The notes beneath the pieces were generated by a model. That model worked only from the letters and a program-made list of their open reading frames with translations, did not search any database and had not been told where the DNA came from. Positions 61,141-64,000 of a stretch of 64,000 nucleotides of DNA are shown one piece after another. A program made the translations under genes and the position numbers. The stretch covers positions 6,476,501-6,540,500 of the forward strand of contig NC_081813.1 of NCBI RefSeq assembly GCF_030704535.1, written 5' to 3'. Position 1 is the first letter of the stretch. Every line of letters starts with the position of its first letter. The stretch comes from Vitis vinifera. Its lineage: Eukaryota > Streptophyta > Magnoliopsida > Vitales > Vitaceae.

Positions 61141-64000
61141 CCTAGCCTCATTTTCTCTTTTCTTTCAAGGTATGTAGTCACTTTACACAAGTGCACCATA
61201 GGTATGATTCCTAACACACCCAATTGAGCCAAAGTTTTTATTTTTATCATGCTTCCATTACTCTTTGGAGCCAATAGGATATTAAATCCTAATAGTAACA
61301 CTATCAAAACTATATGTAGTGATCCTAACCAAGAAAAACTGAGAGGATTTCCATGACTTGCAGTATCAAGATTATCGTACTCAAGGAATGACACACTTGA
61401 CTAGTTGTGTCTATCATAAAATGATTTCACTATTGCGGTTAAAAAAATGACAAGTAATCACCAAACATGTAGGGAAGTTCACCAAAAAATCTCAAAACAT
61501 GTGCTTCATTTGAAACTCCTACCAATCATCATTGCTAAGCCACAAATTTTAAAAACTTTAAACCACATCTTTAGTTAAAAATAAAAAATAAAAAATAGAG
61601 AGAAGAAGGTTGCTTTCTGGAGGGGAAAAAAAAAGTTAAAGGTTATACTATAGAGGATAAAAATAAGGTCACCTTGAATACTCTACCTAAAGAACCCTAG
61701 ATTTGTTTCCTTACATATGCACTAAAAAAAAACAAAAACAAAAAACAAAAAACAATGACCTAACTATGATAGGGACTATTATTTCTTAAAAAGTTGCAAT
61801 TTAGGAAGGGACAAAGGGCATATCACTAAAAAAAATAGCCTAACCTGAAAGTCAACATCTCTCCATAAACGAGTCCAAAATGAAAAAAAAAATTGAATGA
61901 CACTTGTTAAGGTTAGGATCATGTCGCTAACGCCTATAGCACAATTACATTAAAGTGGCACCTATATAAATATATGAAAATATTGTTTCCTTTGAATAGA
62001 TTTGTTAATTTAACATAGTTGTTATGGACACACAACAACACATTGTGTAACAAAAAATTTACAATAAATAAATTACCTTCTAGAACATTACCAAAATAAA
62101 ATACACATCTAAAGCTACTTTTATAAAATTATTTGAAAAATGAATAAAAGAAAATGTAAAAGTAGAAAACACCTAGAAGGAAGTAAATTGGGTGTATGAA
62201 ATTTTTTGTTCCCAAAATAAATACAAAGATGAGACAATATACAACATTGATTAAACGACATAAATGTAAAGGAAGATAAGAATAAAGATATTGCCAACAA
62301 AGTTTTATCATAACTACTCCATTAGTCAAGGGATCCTTTAATCAAATAATCTTGCAATCATACACTTAACCTTCAAGTATCAATCAATCTTTAAAATGCT
62401 CAAATGCTTCACACTCTTAGCAAACTCATAAGAGATAGAAATTGATTATAAGAAGGAAAGCACTAAAATAGTGGATTTCATGTATTTTAAGGCTCTATTA
62501 TAAGGGCATTGTAATGAGAATTGTGCAAATGTAATTGTGGAGTGAAAAGAAAGGTCTTAAGTACTTAGAGATTAAGATAAAAATTCGCAAGTATTGTAGC
62601 TCATAAATGAAAAAATTGTATAATCTTTAAAGCCAATAGATAATAATTTTTTCATACATTTCATGGATACAAATTATATATGTCATAATTGATTAAATTT
62701 TTCCTTTAATTATATTGTATGGAAATCATCTTGATAATAGATATTATCAATAATGAGATATGATTTATAATTTCCTTATAATCTTAAAATATGTTCACAG
62801 CTTGTAAGCTTGTCATAATCAATAACCTTATTAAAAGTTGTCATGAGTTGTACTACGATATGTAATTGAGTGATCAATCTCAATCACTACAATGAATACT
62901 CTAAGCAAACTCCATGGGCGACCATAAAGTAATAATCATATAATTGGACCATTGGAAGACAACTCTTGGATCTCTTATTATCCTGTTAAGACTTGTTCTA
63001 AGAAATATTACATAAAGTCCTTTGACTTAATAATGTCAGTAAGTTTTGTATTTGAATTTATATAACTTTAATATTGTCAACCGTTGATGCCTAGTAATAG
63101 ACTATATAAGGACATGTTGGACTTTATAAATGATATATGAAAACTAGGGGATATTTGATAAAGGATCCATTACTCCTATAGTAGGAGAAGGTTTAAGATT
63201 GTGTCACGTATAAATTGGATTGAAATACTAATCAATCAATTTAGAATGATTTTCTTACAAAGTGATGTGTTTATATAATATATTGTATATTATGCATTTC
63301 TAAATCGTTTCTTAAAAATGTCTAATTATAAAAGGTGATACACCTTGAAAGTCAAGTACAAACAATCATCTTGGTCCAATCCAATAAACTTGTAAGGAAT
63401 ATTAGTTAATAGAAGGAGTAATATTTAAGAAGGGAACTCACTTATATATCTCTTATTCTTTGGGTGAAATTGCAATTTGTTTTTAATATAATTACTATTT
63501 ATAAGTTTATTTGGAACAAACTTACTAGAGATGTAGAGATCTCACAAAGGTCCCAAGTCATATGCCCTCACCTTAGCTTATTGAGAAAAAACAATTGACT
63601 TTGAAATATGAAGAGTTTATAACATACAAATGAGTTTATCAATCATAGGCATTTACTTTAAAAGTTAAAATATTGTAATATACAATGAATTGTAAAGTTA
63701 CAAAAAATTATAAGTTTATAATGAATTAATTAAGACAAAAGTTAATAAAGTATCATAATTTACTGTTATATATGGCTATAAATAGATGAAAGTGCATCAT
63801 GCTTTTAAGTTTTAATTGTTGCAAGATAGTCTCCCAATCTCTTTCTCTGCCTCAGTGAAAATTCTTATTCTCTAGTACAAGGCTAGAATGGCATGTATGT
63901 TAGTTTATGGAGGATTTTGCACTTATGAAACCAAAGTGAGGTAAAACAAATAATTTACTTCTTATTTATGAATTCATGCCTCTAATGTGAAGATCATTGG
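61141..64000. other. AT-rich intergenic DNA
   Basis: No gene called. 62690-63850 has LTR-like features (a TATA-like GGCTATAAATAG near 63773-63784, low coding content) but no confirmed ends. Confidence 0.4.

Noticed and set aside
61059..61394. 111-codon minus-strand open frame
   Set aside because: Overlaps the end of the inverted LTR; no recognisable domain.

Overview
This is a nuclear segment of a flowering-plant (eudicot) genome. It is AT-rich, its genes carry GT-AG introns, and Ty1/Copia LTR retrotransposons, solo LTRs and microsatellites are abundant. From recall of similar gene families I think a grapevine-like (Vitis) genome is most likely. That is an inference; no database was searched.

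Layout. (1) 1-8.0 kb: an AT-rich tract, a ~412-bp tandem repeat, and a decayed Copia element with both LTRs, primer site and 5-bp target duplication. (2) 8.6-10.1 kb: a minus-strand UGT75-like UDP-glycosyltransferase gene with one premature stop. (3) 10-20 kb: intergenic DNA with a 1.53-kb solo LTR and other LTR remnants. (4) 20-34 kb: two tandem plus-strand polygalacturonase (GH28) genes, facing a third on the minus strand. The first plus-strand copy is dead, the second looks intact, and a relic PG exon lies between. (5) 37.7-40.2 kb: a truncated PG pseudogene between two direct copies of an LTR-like repeat. (6) 41-50.3 kb: organelle-like, GC-richer DNA split by a young 7-kb Copia element and a 590-bp solo LTR. 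(7) 50.4 kb: a small PPR-gene fragment. (8) 51.2-54.1 kb: a third apparently intact PG on the minus strand. (9) 54-64 kb: AT-rich DNA with a dispersed element copy and a large inverted-LTR foldback.

The main biology is a local PG cluster: three apparently functional genes (25.4-27.7, 30.9-33.9 and 51.2-54.1 kb), two pseudogenes and one relic exon. The exon models were built by hand from splice junctions; each of the three gives a frame-consistent protein of about 400 residues with all four GH28 motifs (NTD, GDD, GHG, RIK). All four promoter-retaining copies have a TATA box 72-78 bp upstream of an ATG that directly abuts a possible splice donor. The cluster has expanded by tandem and segmental duplication and decayed by deletion, frameshift and transposon activity.

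The least explained structure is in the untranslated leader of the young Copia element: about 740 bp of GC-rich, palindrome-rich degenerate repeats next to an antisense tRNA-Lys-like sequence whose anticodon reads UCC, followed by T-runs.
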